Counted from the stretch's first letter, positions 1 to 7,351 are shown. The stretch: 26,132 nucleotides of DNA from DSXF01 sp964387495 (GCA_964387495.1 CAYLXB010000048.1:1-26132); one strand, 5' to 3'. The notes: generated by a model not told the origin, from the sequence alone. A program made the numbers and translations.

Positions 1-132
1 CGCGACGTGCTCATTTTCTGCAATTTTTCTCTCCTAATGATTGCCTGTTCAAGTCAAAACGACTCTGTCAGGGTTCAGTAATACTATAACATTCTGCGGC
101 CCGCCAGGGCTATCACATTCCTATCAGCGTGC

Positions 133-145
133 TACAATATTGATC
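133..145 (+). promoter_or_regulatory. Candidate -10 element giving a leaderless mRNA
   Basis: TACAAT at 133-138 lies 7 nt before the ATG at 146, and no Shine-Dalgarno sequence precedes that ATG. Transcription would begin at or next to the start codon. No good -35 hexamer is visible. The same geometry is seen at the regulator gene starting at 20241. Confidence 0.45.
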
Positions 146-1072
146 ATGGACATAAACCCGCAAAACCTCGACTGGTTACTGGGCGGCGACCCATCCATCC
201 GCTGGCAGGTGCAGCGCGACCTGCTGGAGGAAAAGCCGGAAGTATACGAAAAGGAACGCAGCCGGGTGGCGCTGGAGGGCTGGGGTGCAGAACTGCTCTC
301 CCGCCAGGACCCAAATGGAACCTGGGCCAATGCACTGTACTCACCCAAATGGACGTCCACCACGTATACCCTTCTGCTGTTGATGCAGCTGGGGCTGGCG
401 CATGAGAATCCCCAGGCGCAAAGGGGCTGCGAACACTTCCTGGCGAGGGGCCTGGAAAGGGACGGCGGGATCAACTTCTGGAAGTCCTATCACCACAGCG
501 AGACATGTGTCAATGGAATGCTGCTGGCCCTGCTGGCTTATTTCCGCTCCCCCGATGAACGCGTGCACAGCCTGGTGGGTTTCCTGCTACGCGAGCAGAT
601 GCCGGACGGCGGCTGGAACTGCGAACGCGTGCGCGGCGCAACCCATGGGTCATTCCACACAACCATCCTGACACTCGAGGGGCTACACGAATATGGCTTG
701 ATCCATCCCCTGCCCGCCCCAGCCAGGGAGGCCGTCCAGCGCGCCCATGAATTTCTGCTCCTCCACCGCTTATACCGCTCCCACCGCAGCGGCGAAATCG
801 TGGACCCCGCCATGACACGCCTGCACTTCCCACCCCGCTGGCACTACGACATCCTGCGCGCCCTGGATTACTTCCGGGCAGTCAATGCCGGGCGGGATGA
901 GCGCATGGGCGACGCCATCGGACTGCTCAAGGAGAAGCAGGGTGGGGACGGCCGTTGGGTTTTGAACACCCCCTGGCCGGGGCGCGTGTATTTCAACCTG
1001 GAAGCAGCCAGCCAACCCAGCCGCTGGAACACCCTGCGGGCTTTACGGGTGCTCAAATGGTGGGAAGGATGA
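146..1072 (+). CDS. Prenyltransferase/terpene-cyclase-fold (alpha-alpha toroid) protein
   Basis: This 308-aa protein resembles the squalene/prenyltransferase alpha-alpha barrel family. It carries repeated units of the QDPNGTW / QMPDGGWN type, similar to QW motifs, spaced between paired helices. No DxDD motif of a class II terpene cyclase is visible, and it is half the length of squalene-hopene cyclase, so catalytic cyclisation is doubtful. It may be a ligand-binding or orphan member. There is no signal peptide, which suggests a cytoplasmic location. The reading frame extends upstream to 41, but ATG 146 is preferred because a -10-like TACAAT sits 7 nt before it and the protein similarity begins there. 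It converges on the DedA gene, whose stop lies 18 bases away, with no clear terminator between them. Confidence 0.7.
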   Translation: MDINPQNLDWLLGGDPSIRWQVQRDLLEEKPEVYEKERSRVALEGWGAELLSRQDPNGTWANALYSPKWTSTTYTLLLLMQLGLAHENPQAQRGCEHFLARGLERDGGINFWKSYHHSETCVNGMLLALLAYFRSPDERVHSLVGFLLREQMPDGGWNCERVRGATHGSFHTTILTLEGLHEYGLIHPLPAPAREAVQRAHEFLLLHRLYRSHRSGEIVDPAMTRLHFPPRWHYDILRALDYFRAVNAGRDERMGDAIGLLKEKQGGDGRWVLNTPWPGRVYFNLEAASQPSRWNTLRALRVLKWWEG

Positions 1073-1090
1073 AAGGGGAACCGGGAAACT

Positions 1091-1690
1091 TCAGGACTGT
1101 GGCTTCCTGCGGAAACGGAACAACAAATACACCCCGATTCCCAGGATGAGTGCCCCCAGGAGGAAGCCGCTGAAGTCGGAGATAAAATCGCTGATCAATT
1201 CCCACTGGCTGCCAAAGGCATACCCCAGGCCGCCATACAGCGCAATCCAGACAAACTCACCGGCAAAGTCGAACAGGAAGAACTTTCGAAAGCGGTAGCC
1301 GCTGCTGCTGGCAACCAGCGTGGTTGGAAATGCAACGGCGGTCAGCAGCCAGCGCGAAAGGAAGATCGCCGCGCCGCCATAGCGCTCAAAGGATGCCTGC
1401 GCATTCTTCCAGGCGGCAGTCTGCCCAAAGCGGCGCTGTATGCGGTGACCGGCAAAATAGCCCACTGCATACAGGATGACATCCCCGGCGAGCGTACCCG
1501 CCAACCCCAGCAAGGGTGTCAGATACAGATCGAGCAAATTTTGGCGGATAAAAGCCCCCGAAGCCGTGACAAGCAAGGTCGCCGGAATCGGCACCCCCAT
1601 CTCCCCCAGCAACAACAGCACAGCCACCATGGGCGCACCGTAATCTGCCACCCAGCCCAGGAGAAGCGCGCCCAGGTCAAGATTGCTCAT
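1091..1690 (-). CDS. DedA / VTT-domain family membrane protein
   Basis: This 199-aa polytopic inner-membrane protein has about five hydrophobic segments. The DedA family signature is present: GEMGVPIPATLLVTASGAF near the N terminus, then GDVILYAVGYFAG, then a central SRWLL...FPTTLVASSSGYR stretch. DedA/VTT proteins support membrane homeostasis and include undecaprenyl-phosphate and phospholipid translocases. Which lipid this one handles cannot be told. Its ATG overlaps the stop codon of the upstream gene (bases 1687-1690), so it is translationally coupled as the last gene of the operon starting at 4472. It is therefore probably under the same response regulator. Confidence 0.88.
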   Translation of the reverse strand: MSNLDLGALLLGWVADYGAPMVAVLLLLGEMGVPIPATLLVTASGAFIRQNLLDLYLTPLLGLAGTLAGDVILYAVGYFAGHRIQRRFGQTAAWKNAQASFERYGGAAIFLSRWLLTAVAFPTTLVASSSGYRFRKFFLFDFAGEFVWIALYGGLGYAFGSQWELISDFISDFSGFLLGALILGIGVYLLFRFRRKPQS

Positions 1691-2313
1691 GGATGCACCT
1701 GAGCGGTATCCACCAGGCGCTGAAGGGCCTGTTCCAGCGCACGCGGCCCGCCCGGATAATGGACCTTGTCGCTGAGAGGACCGAGAGGCAGGCAGGCATT
1801 GCCGTCCACCGGCAGATCCAGTTCCAGGAAGATGGTTTCGACCGGGATGCCGGTGCTGTTGGCAATATACTGGATGGTCATCCAGTCACGCACGCCCTGT
1901 TCCACCAGCCCGGTGGCCACCGGGTTGGCCCGATAGGCAAGGATGGTATCCCGCAGGATGTGAAGCAGCTCTGGCTGGCCATCCACCGTGCCCAATTCAA
2001 GCCGCTTGTTGAGACGGCTGACAGAAATCATGCTGTTTTCCCGGCGCGGAGGGATTCCCACCGCGTCGAAGATATATTTCTGCGGGACAGCATAGGAAAC
2101 GGCAATGTAACGGACGGTCATCCAGGGACGAAGCAGGTCGGGGGAGATGTTCCCGGACTGAAAATCGTGCTGGCGGGCAAATTCCACTTCCTGGGAAAAT
2201 TTGAACATCCCCCGGCCCCTGGGAATCATGATCAGTGCACCGATGATAATCAGCACAACCGCCAGCAGCTGCAGTTTTGAGATGGATTTGACCTTTCCGA
2301 TGAGGCGATTCAT
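1687..2313 (-). CDS. Membrane-anchored protein with duplicated WMT-x2-YIA motif
   Basis: This 208-aa protein has a single N-terminal membrane helix at residues 15-31, with basic residues on both sides. The rest is soluble. It contains an internal duplication with an exact 80-residue offset: residues 61-88 and 141-168 both read [LV]R-x-WMT-[VI]-x-YIA-x-S, then P, then IF and a closing P. By eye 12 of 28 positions are identical. I do not assign it to a named family. The two repeats look like small helical modules and may bind a ligand or a partner on one side of the membrane. It has a good ribosome site (AGGAAGGGA just upstream of ATG 2313). It sits between the sensor kinase gene (36-base gap) and dedA (4-base overlap), so it is a third component of the two-component operon, perhaps an accessory sensor or a DedA partner. 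Confidence 0.8.
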   Translation of the reverse strand: MNRLIGKVKSISKLQLLAVVLIIIGALIMIPRGRGMFKFSQEVEFARQHDFQSGNISPDLLRPWMTVRYIAVSYAVPQKYIFDAVGIPPRRENSMISVSRLNKRLELGTVDGQPELLHILRDTILAYRANPVATGLVEQGVRDWMTIQYIANSTGIPVETIFLELDLPVDGNACLPLGPLSDKVHYPGGPRALEQALQRLVDTAQVHP

Positions 2314-2349
2314 GATTTTCCCTTCCTGGTCCTGTCTGCTCGATCAGGC

Positions 2350-3795
2350 TCAACGGTCATCCGCAGCAAGAGGAAATAGAAGTCTCAAAATACTCCCCTG
2401 CCCCAATTCACTCTCCAATGCAATGCTCCCGCCCTGGTTTTCCACCAGGGATTTGGCAATTGGCAGGCCGAGGCCGAAGCCGGGCACCAAGGTATTATCC
2501 TCTCCACGATAGAAACGGTTGAAAACGTGCCCCAGTTTATCCGGTGGAATGCCCGGGCCAAAATCTTGCACACGGACCTCGACCCGGTTGCCCTCGACCC
2601 CAGCCGTGACGATGATCTCACCTGTCGAATGTTTGAGGGCATTATCCAGTGCGATCAACAACACCTGTTTGAAAGCATCCCGGTCTCCCTGGATGGAGCA
2701 ATCGGCTGCAGCGAGGCTGAGTTTCCGCTGCGGGGCAATCTGGCGCGCCTGGCGGCAGGTTTCCTCCAGTACCGGCAGGATGGGGATAGGTTCACTGGCA
2801 AGGTTCCGGCCTGCATCGGCATGCGCCAGGATCAGCAGGTCGTTGACCAGGCGGATGAGACGGTCACTTTCGTCGGTCATATCGGCCAGGATGTCCGCCT
2901 GTTCCTCAGCAGGAATGGGCGGATCACGGCGCAACAGGCCGAGGTTGCCGCGCAAAGTTGTCAGCGGGGTGCGCAACTCATGCGAAACATCGGCCACGAA
3001 GTTCCTCTGCATTTCAAGAGCATGGGCAACGCGCTGGTAAGCCTCCTGCAGGCGCTCCAGCATGGCATTGAAGGTGGTGGCCAGCTGGCCAACTTCATCC
3101 TGCGGACCGGAGTAAGCCACACGGCGGGTAAAGCCATGTTCATCCCCGATGCCGCGAGCGGTCTGGGTAATCCGCTGGATTGGCCGCAAGGTGATTCCCG
3201 AAAGGACCCAGCCAATTCCAAAAGCAATCACCAATATCACCAGGCTGGCCAGGATGAGTGTCGTGCCCAGGGCTTGCAGGGAACGATCACGCTCATCAAG
3301 CGGGCGGGCCATCTGGAGGATATAAACGATCTGACCGTCGTTATATATGGGGCGGTTGTAAATCAAGAGGCGCTGGTCACCTGAACTGCCCGTTTCCCAC
3401 CATTCCCCTCCACTCTTCAATACCTGCAGACCCTGTGCGCTCAAGGGCAGGACTTCCTCATTGCGGCCAAACGGGCTGGCCACCAGGTTCCCGGCAGGGT
3501 CGAGCAGGCGCACGATCTCACGCTCGGGCAGCCTGTGAAAAGCCTGGTCATCAGAAAAGTTCTGAAAAGGCACCGGCGGCGGTGACTCTGGCGGGAGCTG
3601 TCCTCCGGGAGCTGATGGATCGGCAGCCTCGCGGAGGAAGGATTTGCCTACACTTTCACTGCTGCGGCGCAGATCTTTTCTAAGGTCGTCATAGGTGGTG
3701 CGTGCCTGGATCGAATATAGGGCCAGGCCGAATACTGCCAACGTCAGGGCCAGGATGGCATTGTAGAGCAGGGTGAAGCGAAACCGGATCGACAT
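2350..3795 (-). CDS. Sensor histidine kinase (HAMP, HisKA, HATPase_c)
   Basis: This 481-aa membrane histidine kinase has a membrane helix at about 8-29, an extracytoplasmic sensor region at 30-174 with a proline-rich stretch near 60-78, and a second helix at 175-199. HAMP covers 200-250. The phosphoacceptor is His272 in DVSHELRTPL. The ATPase domain has an N-box (LDNALKHS), a DFGPGIP box and a GFGLGLPIAKSLV box. All catalytic motifs are intact. The start codon overlaps the stop of the response regulator gene by the ATG at 3795, which shows they are a cognate pair. The ligand is unknown. The sensor region matches no domain I can name. Confidence 0.93.
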   Translation of the reverse strand: MSIRFRFTLLYNAILALTLAVFGLALYSIQARTTYDDLRKDLRRSSESVGKSFLREAADPSAPGGQLPPESPPPVPFQNFSDDQAFHRLPEREIVRLLDPAGNLVASPFGRNEEVLPLSAQGLQVLKSGGEWWETGSSGDQRLLIYNRPIYNDGQIVYILQMARPLDERDRSLQALGTTLILASLVILVIAFGIGWVLSGITLRPIQRITQTARGIGDEHGFTRRVAYSGPQDEVGQLATTFNAMLERLQEAYQRVAHALEMQRNFVADVSHELRTPLTTLRGNLGLLRRDPPIPAEEQADILADMTDESDRLIRLVNDLLILAHADAGRNLASEPIPILPVLEETCRQARQIAPQRKLSLAAADCSIQGDRDAFKQVLLIALDNALKHSTGEIIVTAGVEGNRVEVRVQDFGPGIPPDKLGHVFNRFYRGEDNTLVPGFGLGLPIAKSLVENQGGSIALESELGQGSILRLLFPLAADDR

Positions 3796-4472
3796 TATTC
3801 CTCGCGCAAAACGTAGCCCACCCCGCGCACGGTATAGATGATGCGGGGGCGCTCCCCCGCTTCGAGTTTTTTACGCAGGTAACCGATATAGATTTCGAGC
3901 ACATTATCATCTCCGCAGAAATCATACCCCCAGACTTCGTTTAATATCTGGCCGCGCTCCAGGACTTGGCGGGGATGGCGAAGGAGCAGATGCAGGAGAT
4001 TGAATTCGGTCACCGTGAGAATCAAGGCCATGTCACCGCGCCAGGCTTCACGGGTAACCGGGTCAAGGCTGACATCCAGGTAAGAAACGGCCTGCGTTTC
4101 CGGCCTGGGCTCGACCCGCCGCAGGAGGGCATGCACGCGCGCCACCAGTTCGGCCGGAGCAAAGGGTTTCACCAGGTAATCATCCGCCCCGCTTTCCAGG
4201 CCATCCACCCGGTTCTCGATGGCGTCGCGGGCAGTCAGCATGAGCACGGCTGTTTTGTTTTCGTCGGAACGCAGGTGGCGGATGAGGGTGACACCGTCCA
4301 TTTTTGGCATCATCCAGTCAATGATCAATAAATCCGGCTTTTTTGCATCAATGATGGGCAGGGCTTCCTCGCCGTTGCTGGCAGTCAGTACGTTAAGGTT
4401 TTCGTAGACCAATGTGCGCTGGAGCATTTTCAGCAGTTTCTGGTCATCATCGATCACAAGGACTGTGGGCAT
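3795..4472 (-). CDS. OmpR/PhoB-family response regulator
   Basis: This 225-aa protein has a receiver domain (acidic pair at IDDD, phosphoacceptor Asp52 in IIDWMMP, then LTA and K of VKPF) and a C-terminal OmpR-type winged helix (residues about 130-225, ending VRGVGYVLREE). An in-frame ATG at 4493 adds seven residues. The ATG at 4472 is preferred because AGGTG lies 8 nt before it and receiver domains usually begin with this MPTVLVIDD-like strand. It is the first gene of the regulator-kinase-WMT protein-DedA operon. Its promoter carries the 11-bp repeats that also stand before the short transcript and the divergent DUF4405 operon, so autoregulation and control of both neighbours are likely. PhoB-family regulators bind such direct repeats head to tail. 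Confidence 0.93.
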   Translation of the reverse strand: MPTVLVIDDDQKLLKMLQRTLVYENLNVLTASNGEEALPIIDAKKPDLLIIDWMMPKMDGVTLIRHLRSDENKTAVLMLTARDAIENRVDGLESGADDYLVKPFAPAELVARVHALLRRVEPRPETQAVSYLDVSLDPVTREAWRGDMALILTVTEFNLLHLLLRHPRQVLERGQILNEVWGYDFCGDDNVLEIYIGYLRKKLEAGERPRIIYTVRGVGYVLREE

Positions 4473-4516
4473 CGGCTTTACACCTGATTTCATGACATAA
4501 TCTTATCACAAGCCCC

Positions 4517-4550
4517 ACTATATCCTGACTTGCTGTGAAAAGGCTGTGAA
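4517..4550 (-). promoter_or_regulatory. Regulator-operon promoter with TTCACAG direct repeats
   Basis: Read on the minus strand, TTCACAG occurs at 4550-4544 and 4539-4533, in 11-bp register. The -10 hexamer TATAGT (4522-4517) starts exactly 17 nt after the start of the last repeat. A weaker third repeat (4 of 7) sits one register upstream. The repeats replace the -35 element, as in PhoB-activated promoters. It faces the response regulator gene, which implies autoregulation. Confidence 0.7.
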
Positions 4551-4579
4551 AACCGACTGAAAGGTGAAGTCTCATCTTC

Positions 4580-4624
4580 TTCACAGCGAATTCTTGGTGT
4601 TTTCACAGCCTGCCGGCCTAGAAT
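4580..4624 (+). promoter_or_regulatory. Promoter of the short transcript with three 11-bp repeats
   Basis: TTCACAG at 4580, TTCTTGG at 4591 and TTCACAG at 4602 are in strict 11-bp register. TAGAAT at 4619-4624 begins 17 nt after the start of the last repeat, the same distance as in the other two promoters of this gap. No -35 hexamer is visible, so activation by the adjacent response regulator is inferred. A start point near 4631 is expected. Confidence 0.7.
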
Positions 4625-4654
4625 GATAGCAGTTTCCCGAGTTCAACCGCCTGC

Positions 4655-4777
4655 ATGGCAGGGATGCAGGAATACACCTGCCAGCCAGGCACTTCGAGAA
4701 GGAGGTTTCCAAAAATTCAATTCGAGTCCCGCCAATCAGTGGTCGCTCCCGAGAAGGAGGTGATCTCAATCAGGTAA
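4655..4777 (+). CDS. Possible 40-aa peptide in the short transcript
   Basis: ATG 4655 opens a 40-codon frame ending at TAA 4775-4777, inside the predicted short transcript. The product begins MAGMQEYTCQ and ends PEKEVISIR. It is basic in the middle, with one cysteine and no membrane segment or signal. No Shine-Dalgarno sequence stands before the ATG. It resembles nothing I can name. It could be chance, but it spans most of the transcript, so it is listed as a weak alternative to a noncoding RNA. Confidence 0.2.
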   Translation: MAGMQEYTCQPGTSRRRFPKIQFESRQSVVAPEKEVISIR

Positions 4778-4797
4778 ACTCCAGATAACACGCATGG

Positions 4798-4839
4798 AAA
4801 GCACCTTCTGCAGTGCCGGCAGGAGGTGCTTTTGTTTGT
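4798..4839 (+). terminator. Rho-independent terminator of the short transcript
   Basis: A 14-bp stem (4798-4811 with 4819-4832, one G-U pair) and a 7-nt loop are followed by TTTTGTTTGT. It separates the short transcript from the DUF4405-operon promoter, which starts only about 10 bases later. Confidence 0.85.
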
Positions 4840-4849
4840 CAGCGCGAAA

Positions 4850-4905
4850 CTCACAGCCTTTTCACAGGTTCTTCTTGGCTTGTTCACAGCCTGGAATCTT
4901 AGAAT
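4850..4905 (+). promoter_or_regulatory. DUF4405-CotH operon promoter with four 11-bp repeats
   Basis: CTCACAG (4850), TTCACAG (4861), TTCTTGG (4872) and TTCACAG (4883) follow in strict 11-bp register. TAGAAT (4900-4905) begins 17 nt after the start of the last repeat. Even the variant repeat TTCTTGG occupies the same place as in the promoter at 4580. Transcription would start near 4912, about 65 nt before the DUF4405 gene. Confidence 0.75.
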
Positions 4906-4977
4906 GCGGCTGTACGTAACACCCAAACCGCCTCTGCCGGATGCCTGCAAGACCGGAAGAGGAGAAAGAAAAAAAAT

Positions 4978-5496
4978 ATGTCCACCAAAAACAACCTCCT
5001 GCTCGACCTGACCATTTTCGCCGTCTTTCTGACGGTTTCAAGCCCACGCCTGACCGGCAATACCATCCATGAATGGCTGGCATTGTCCTTCGGCGCTGCC
5101 ATCCTCACCCACCTGCTGGTGCACTGGGAATGGCTGGCCAAAGTCTCGGCACAATTCCTCAAGAAACTCTTCCACCAATCACGCCTGAATTTCCTGGTGG
5201 ATGCACTTTTCTTCATCGCCCTGACCGGCTCGATGTACAGTGGTTTGATGATCTCGAAAAGCATCCTGTCCGTCCTGGGAATCCAACTGGATATCAGCCG
5301 GGGCTGGAAATCCATCCACTCACTCACCTCGGACGCAGCGTTGGTCCTGCTTGGGGTTCACACTGCCCTGCACTGGAAGTGGGTGGTGACCAATATCAAG
5401 CGCCATATCCTGACACCTGTTCAGAACCTGTTCCCGCACCCCGGTCTGCAGACCACGGCTATTCTGCCGGTGCGAATCAACAACGAGGAGAAGTGA
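4978..5496 (+). CDS. DUF4405-type membrane protein, probable b-type cytochrome fold
   Basis: This 172-aa protein has four predicted membrane helices at about 8-21, 33-50, 71-92 and 116-137. Histidines lie in or next to them (H31 in NTIHEW; H45 and H49; H114; H128 and H132), the pattern expected of a DUF4405 / cytochrome-b561-like protein that could hold heme b. SPRLTGNTIHEW near the N terminus is typical of DUF4405. Heme binding is inferred, not shown. The ribosome site is AGAGGAGAAAG before ATG 4978. It is the first gene of the operon that follows the four-repeat promoter, and its stop lies 2 nt before the next start codon. It may supply or pass electrons, or serve as a membrane anchor for the cluster. 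Confidence 0.8.
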   Translation: MSTKNNLLLDLTIFAVFLTVSSPRLTGNTIHEWLALSFGAAILTHLLVHWEWLAKVSAQFLKKLFHQSRLNFLVDALFFIALTGSMYSGLMISKSILSVLGIQLDISRGWKSIHSLTSDAALVLLGVHTALHWKWVVTNIKRHILTPVQNLFPHPGLQTTAILPVRINNEEK

Positions 5497-5498
5497 TC

Positions 5499-5828
5499 AT
5501 GAAGATCCTGCTGCGCATTACGATCCTCTTGCTCCTGGCAACCGTGATTGCCGGAGCCTTCAGCCTGAGCGTGAGGGACACATCCGGGTCAGCCGGGAAT
5601 GGCGGGATATCAGCCGGCTTGAGCGAGGGAAACAACCAGGCGGGCGGCCTGCGGCAGAACCAACCTGCTGATGGAGGCGGCCACGAAAACGTATCCGTCT
5701 CCATGGGATTGGCCGAAATGCTGACCACACTCGTTAAACTTTCCTCCGTCACCGCCATAATCCTGCTGGCGCAAAAAGGGCTCAGCCTGCTGTTGAACAA
5801 GTGTTCCCCAAAGACTGCACAAGCATAA
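5499..5828 (+). CDS. Small membrane protein of the DUF4405-VTC-CotH operon
   Basis: This 109-aa protein has a hydrophobic N-terminal segment (residues 3-23, possibly an uncleaved signal), a glycine/asparagine/glutamine-rich middle (about 28-65), and a second hydrophobic helix (about 70-98) ending in a short polar tail. I do not recognise the family. ATG 5499 follows the DUF4405 stop by 2 nt, with GAGGAGAAG just upstream, so translation is coupled. A longer frame opening at 5073 overlaps the DUF4405 gene and is rejected. Two membrane segments around a flexible loop suggest a small subunit or assembly factor of a membrane complex formed by its neighbours. Confidence 0.7.
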   Translation: MKILLRITILLLLATVIAGAFSLSVRDTSGSAGNGGISAGLSEGNNQAGGLRQNQPADGGGHENVSVSMGLAEMLTTLVKLSSVTAIILLAQKGLSLLLNKCSPKTAQA

Positions 5829-5840
5829 ACCGGAGGAATC

Positions 5841-6623
5841 ATGAACAGCCTCAGCCATACCATCCGCCGCTTCAACCGCTTCGAGTTGAAATACCTGGTC
5901 AGATTGAAACAGGCTGAACTCTTCAAATCGGCGCTGGGCGCCTACCTGCTGCCTGATGAGCACGGCAATGGCAACGGCCGCTATGAACTGACCAGCCTGT
6001 ACTACGACTCACCCGACTTCCGGTGCTATTGGGAAAAGGTCGACGGAATCAAGTTTCGCCGCAAGTTGCGCATTCGCCGCTACGGGAATGCCGGGGCGCT
6101 GAGCAAAAACACACCCGTCTTCGTGGAGATTAAACAACGTATCGACCGGGTCACCCAAAAGCGGCGGGCCATCCTGCCCTACGGCGAGGCATTACGCCTG
6201 TGCAATGAACGCCAGATGCCGGAGCATGCGGTGGAAGACAAAGCAGTGGTCGAAGAGATCTACGCTTTCCTGTGGCAATACAACCTGCGCCCGGCCAGCA
6301 TTGTGCGCTACACGCGCCAGGCATGGATTGGCACCAATTACGATATCGGCCTGCGGGTCACTTTCGACACGGCCCTCTCGAGCCAGAGGCGCCAACTGGC
6401 CCTGCACGAAGAAACCTGCGGCCTGCCCATGTTCCCGGCAGATTACGTGGTCATGGAAATCAAGGTCAACGAACGCATCCCCTACTGGCTGACCGAACTG
6501 GTGGCGGCGCACAACCTGCAATTGATCCGGGTGAGCAAATATTGCCGCAGCATCGAGGTTGCCCAAAACCTGCCCTCCATGCAATGGCGCTTCGATGGTT
6601 CCAGGATGATCGTCAAAAACTAA
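5841..6623 (+). CDS. VTC-domain protein (polyphosphate-polymerase fold)
   Basis: This 260-aa protein is a VTC domain of the CYTH/TTM tunnel-fold superfamily, to which the yeast vacuolar polyphosphate polymerase Vtc4 belongs. Visible signature residues are ELKY (15-18), the basic strand K75-x-R77-x-R79, E96-x-K98 in VEIKQR, K107-R108-R109, a later VRYTRQAW, MEIKVN, and SKYC near the end. These line the phosphate-binding tunnel in characterised members, so polyphosphate synthesis or binding is plausible. It is cytoplasmic, with no membrane helix. In VTC complexes the membrane part is a separate protein. Here the next gene, a DUF4956 membrane protein, may fill that role. Its ribosome site GGAGGAA precedes ATG 5841. 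Confidence 0.88.
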   Translation: MNSLSHTIRRFNRFELKYLVRLKQAELFKSALGAYLLPDEHGNGNGRYELTSLYYDSPDFRCYWEKVDGIKFRRKLRIRRYGNAGALSKNTPVFVEIKQRIDRVTQKRRAILPYGEALRLCNERQMPEHAVEDKAVVEEIYAFLWQYNLRPASIVRYTRQAWIGTNYDIGLRVTFDTALSSQRRQLALHEETCGLPMFPADYVVMEIKVNERIPYWLTELVAAHNLQLIRVSKYCRSIEVAQNLPSMQWRFDGSRMIVKN

Positions 6624-6638
6624 GAAAGGAAATTTCGA

Positions 6639-7334
6639 ATGGATGTATTCAATCTTCAAAATCTGAACTTCCAGGACCTGACCGGTGAATTCTCGGTCAC
6701 CGATGTGGTGCTGTGCATGGTGCTCAGCTTTATCCTCAGCGCCTTCATCGGCTGGATCTACAAGATCACCCACCGCGGCACCTCCTACACACAGAGTTTC
6801 GTTTTTACGCTGGTTTTGAACGGCATGGTGGTGGCCCTGGTGATGATGATCGTCGGCTCCAATATTGCCCGAGCTTTCTCGCTGGTGGGAGCCTTGTCCA
6901 TCATCCGTTTCCGGAATGCCATCAAGGAAACACGTGATGTAGGTTTTATTTTCTTCACCATGGCTATCGGCATGGCGGTCGGCACCAAGTTCTACCTGCT
7001 GGCAGTGATCGCAGCCATCGCCATCAGCCTGGTGATCCTGCTGATGACACGCTTCGACTGGTATGCCCGCCAGATGTCCAGCCAGATCCTGCGGGTGCAG
7101 ATCCCCAATGGCATGCCCTTTGATACGCTTTTCGACAGGACCTTCCTGAAGTTTACCAGTTCATCAGAATTGATCAGCGTGGACTCGGTACACAGCGGCA
7201 TGCTGACCGAACTGACCTACAGCATCGGGATGAAGAAATCCAACCAGATCCAGGAGTTCGTAACCGAGATCAAGAACCTGAACGGCAATAACAAGGTCAC
7301 CCTGATCGCAGGTTACAACAGCACAGACCTGTAG
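6639..7334 (+). CDS. DUF4956-family membrane protein
   Basis: This 231-aa protein has four predicted membrane helices in residues about 20-150, including the conserved-looking stretch SLVGALSIIRFRNAIKETRD between helices 2 and 3. A soluble C-terminal domain of about 75 residues follows. The family (DUF4956) is commonly encoded beside VTC-domain and CotH genes but has no settled function. The context suggests a membrane channel or anchor for polyphosphate made by the VTC protein. Its ribosome site is AAAGGAAA. It follows the VTC gene by 15 nt, so the pair is co-transcribed. Confidence 0.88.
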   Translation: MDVFNLQNLNFQDLTGEFSVTDVVLCMVLSFILSAFIGWIYKITHRGTSYTQSFVFTLVLNGMVVALVMMIVGSNIARAFSLVGALSIIRFRNAIKETRDVGFIFFTMAIGMAVGTKFYLLAVIAAIAISLVILLMTRFDWYARQMSSQILRVQIPNGMPFDTLFDRTFLKFTSSSELISVDSVHSGMLTELTYSIGMKKSNQIQEFVTEIKNLNGNNKVTLIAGYNSTDL

Positions 7335-7351
7335 CCCCCCACGCGGGTGTT

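Larger units (their letters stand above)
4631..4840 (+). ncRNA. Predicted short transcript (small RNA or small-peptide mRNA)
   Basis: The transcript is bounded by the repeat-type promoter at 4580-4624 and a strong terminator at 4798-4839, giving about 200 nt. It holds the 12-base sequence CGAGAAGGAGGT twice, at 4695-4706 and 4750-4761. The second copy continues as AAGGAGGTGATC (4754-4765), which is perfectly complementary to the conserved 3' end of 16S rRNA. Neither copy is followed by a well-placed start codon. The two copies lie in different frames of the only small ORF (4655-4777), so the repeat is kept at nucleic-acid level. A regulatory RNA is favoured over an mRNA. The exact 5' end is inferred. 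Confidence 0.5.

Noticed and set aside
4721..4733. tRNA-like T-arm sequence TTCGAGTCCCGCC
   Set aside because: No acceptor stem, anticodon arm or D arm can be built around it, and it lies inside the short transcript.
4631..4834. CsrA-sponge RNA, suggested by six GGA motifs including a CANGGANG match near 4659-4667
   Set aside because: Most GGA motifs come from the two CGAGAAGGAGGT copies and the terminator stem, and I have no sign of a csrA gene here. Kept only as a thought.
5073..5498. N-terminal extension of the small membrane protein frame across the DUF4405 gene
   Set aside because: The extension overlaps DUF4405 out of frame and has no membrane or domain features. ATG 5499 has its own ribosome site.
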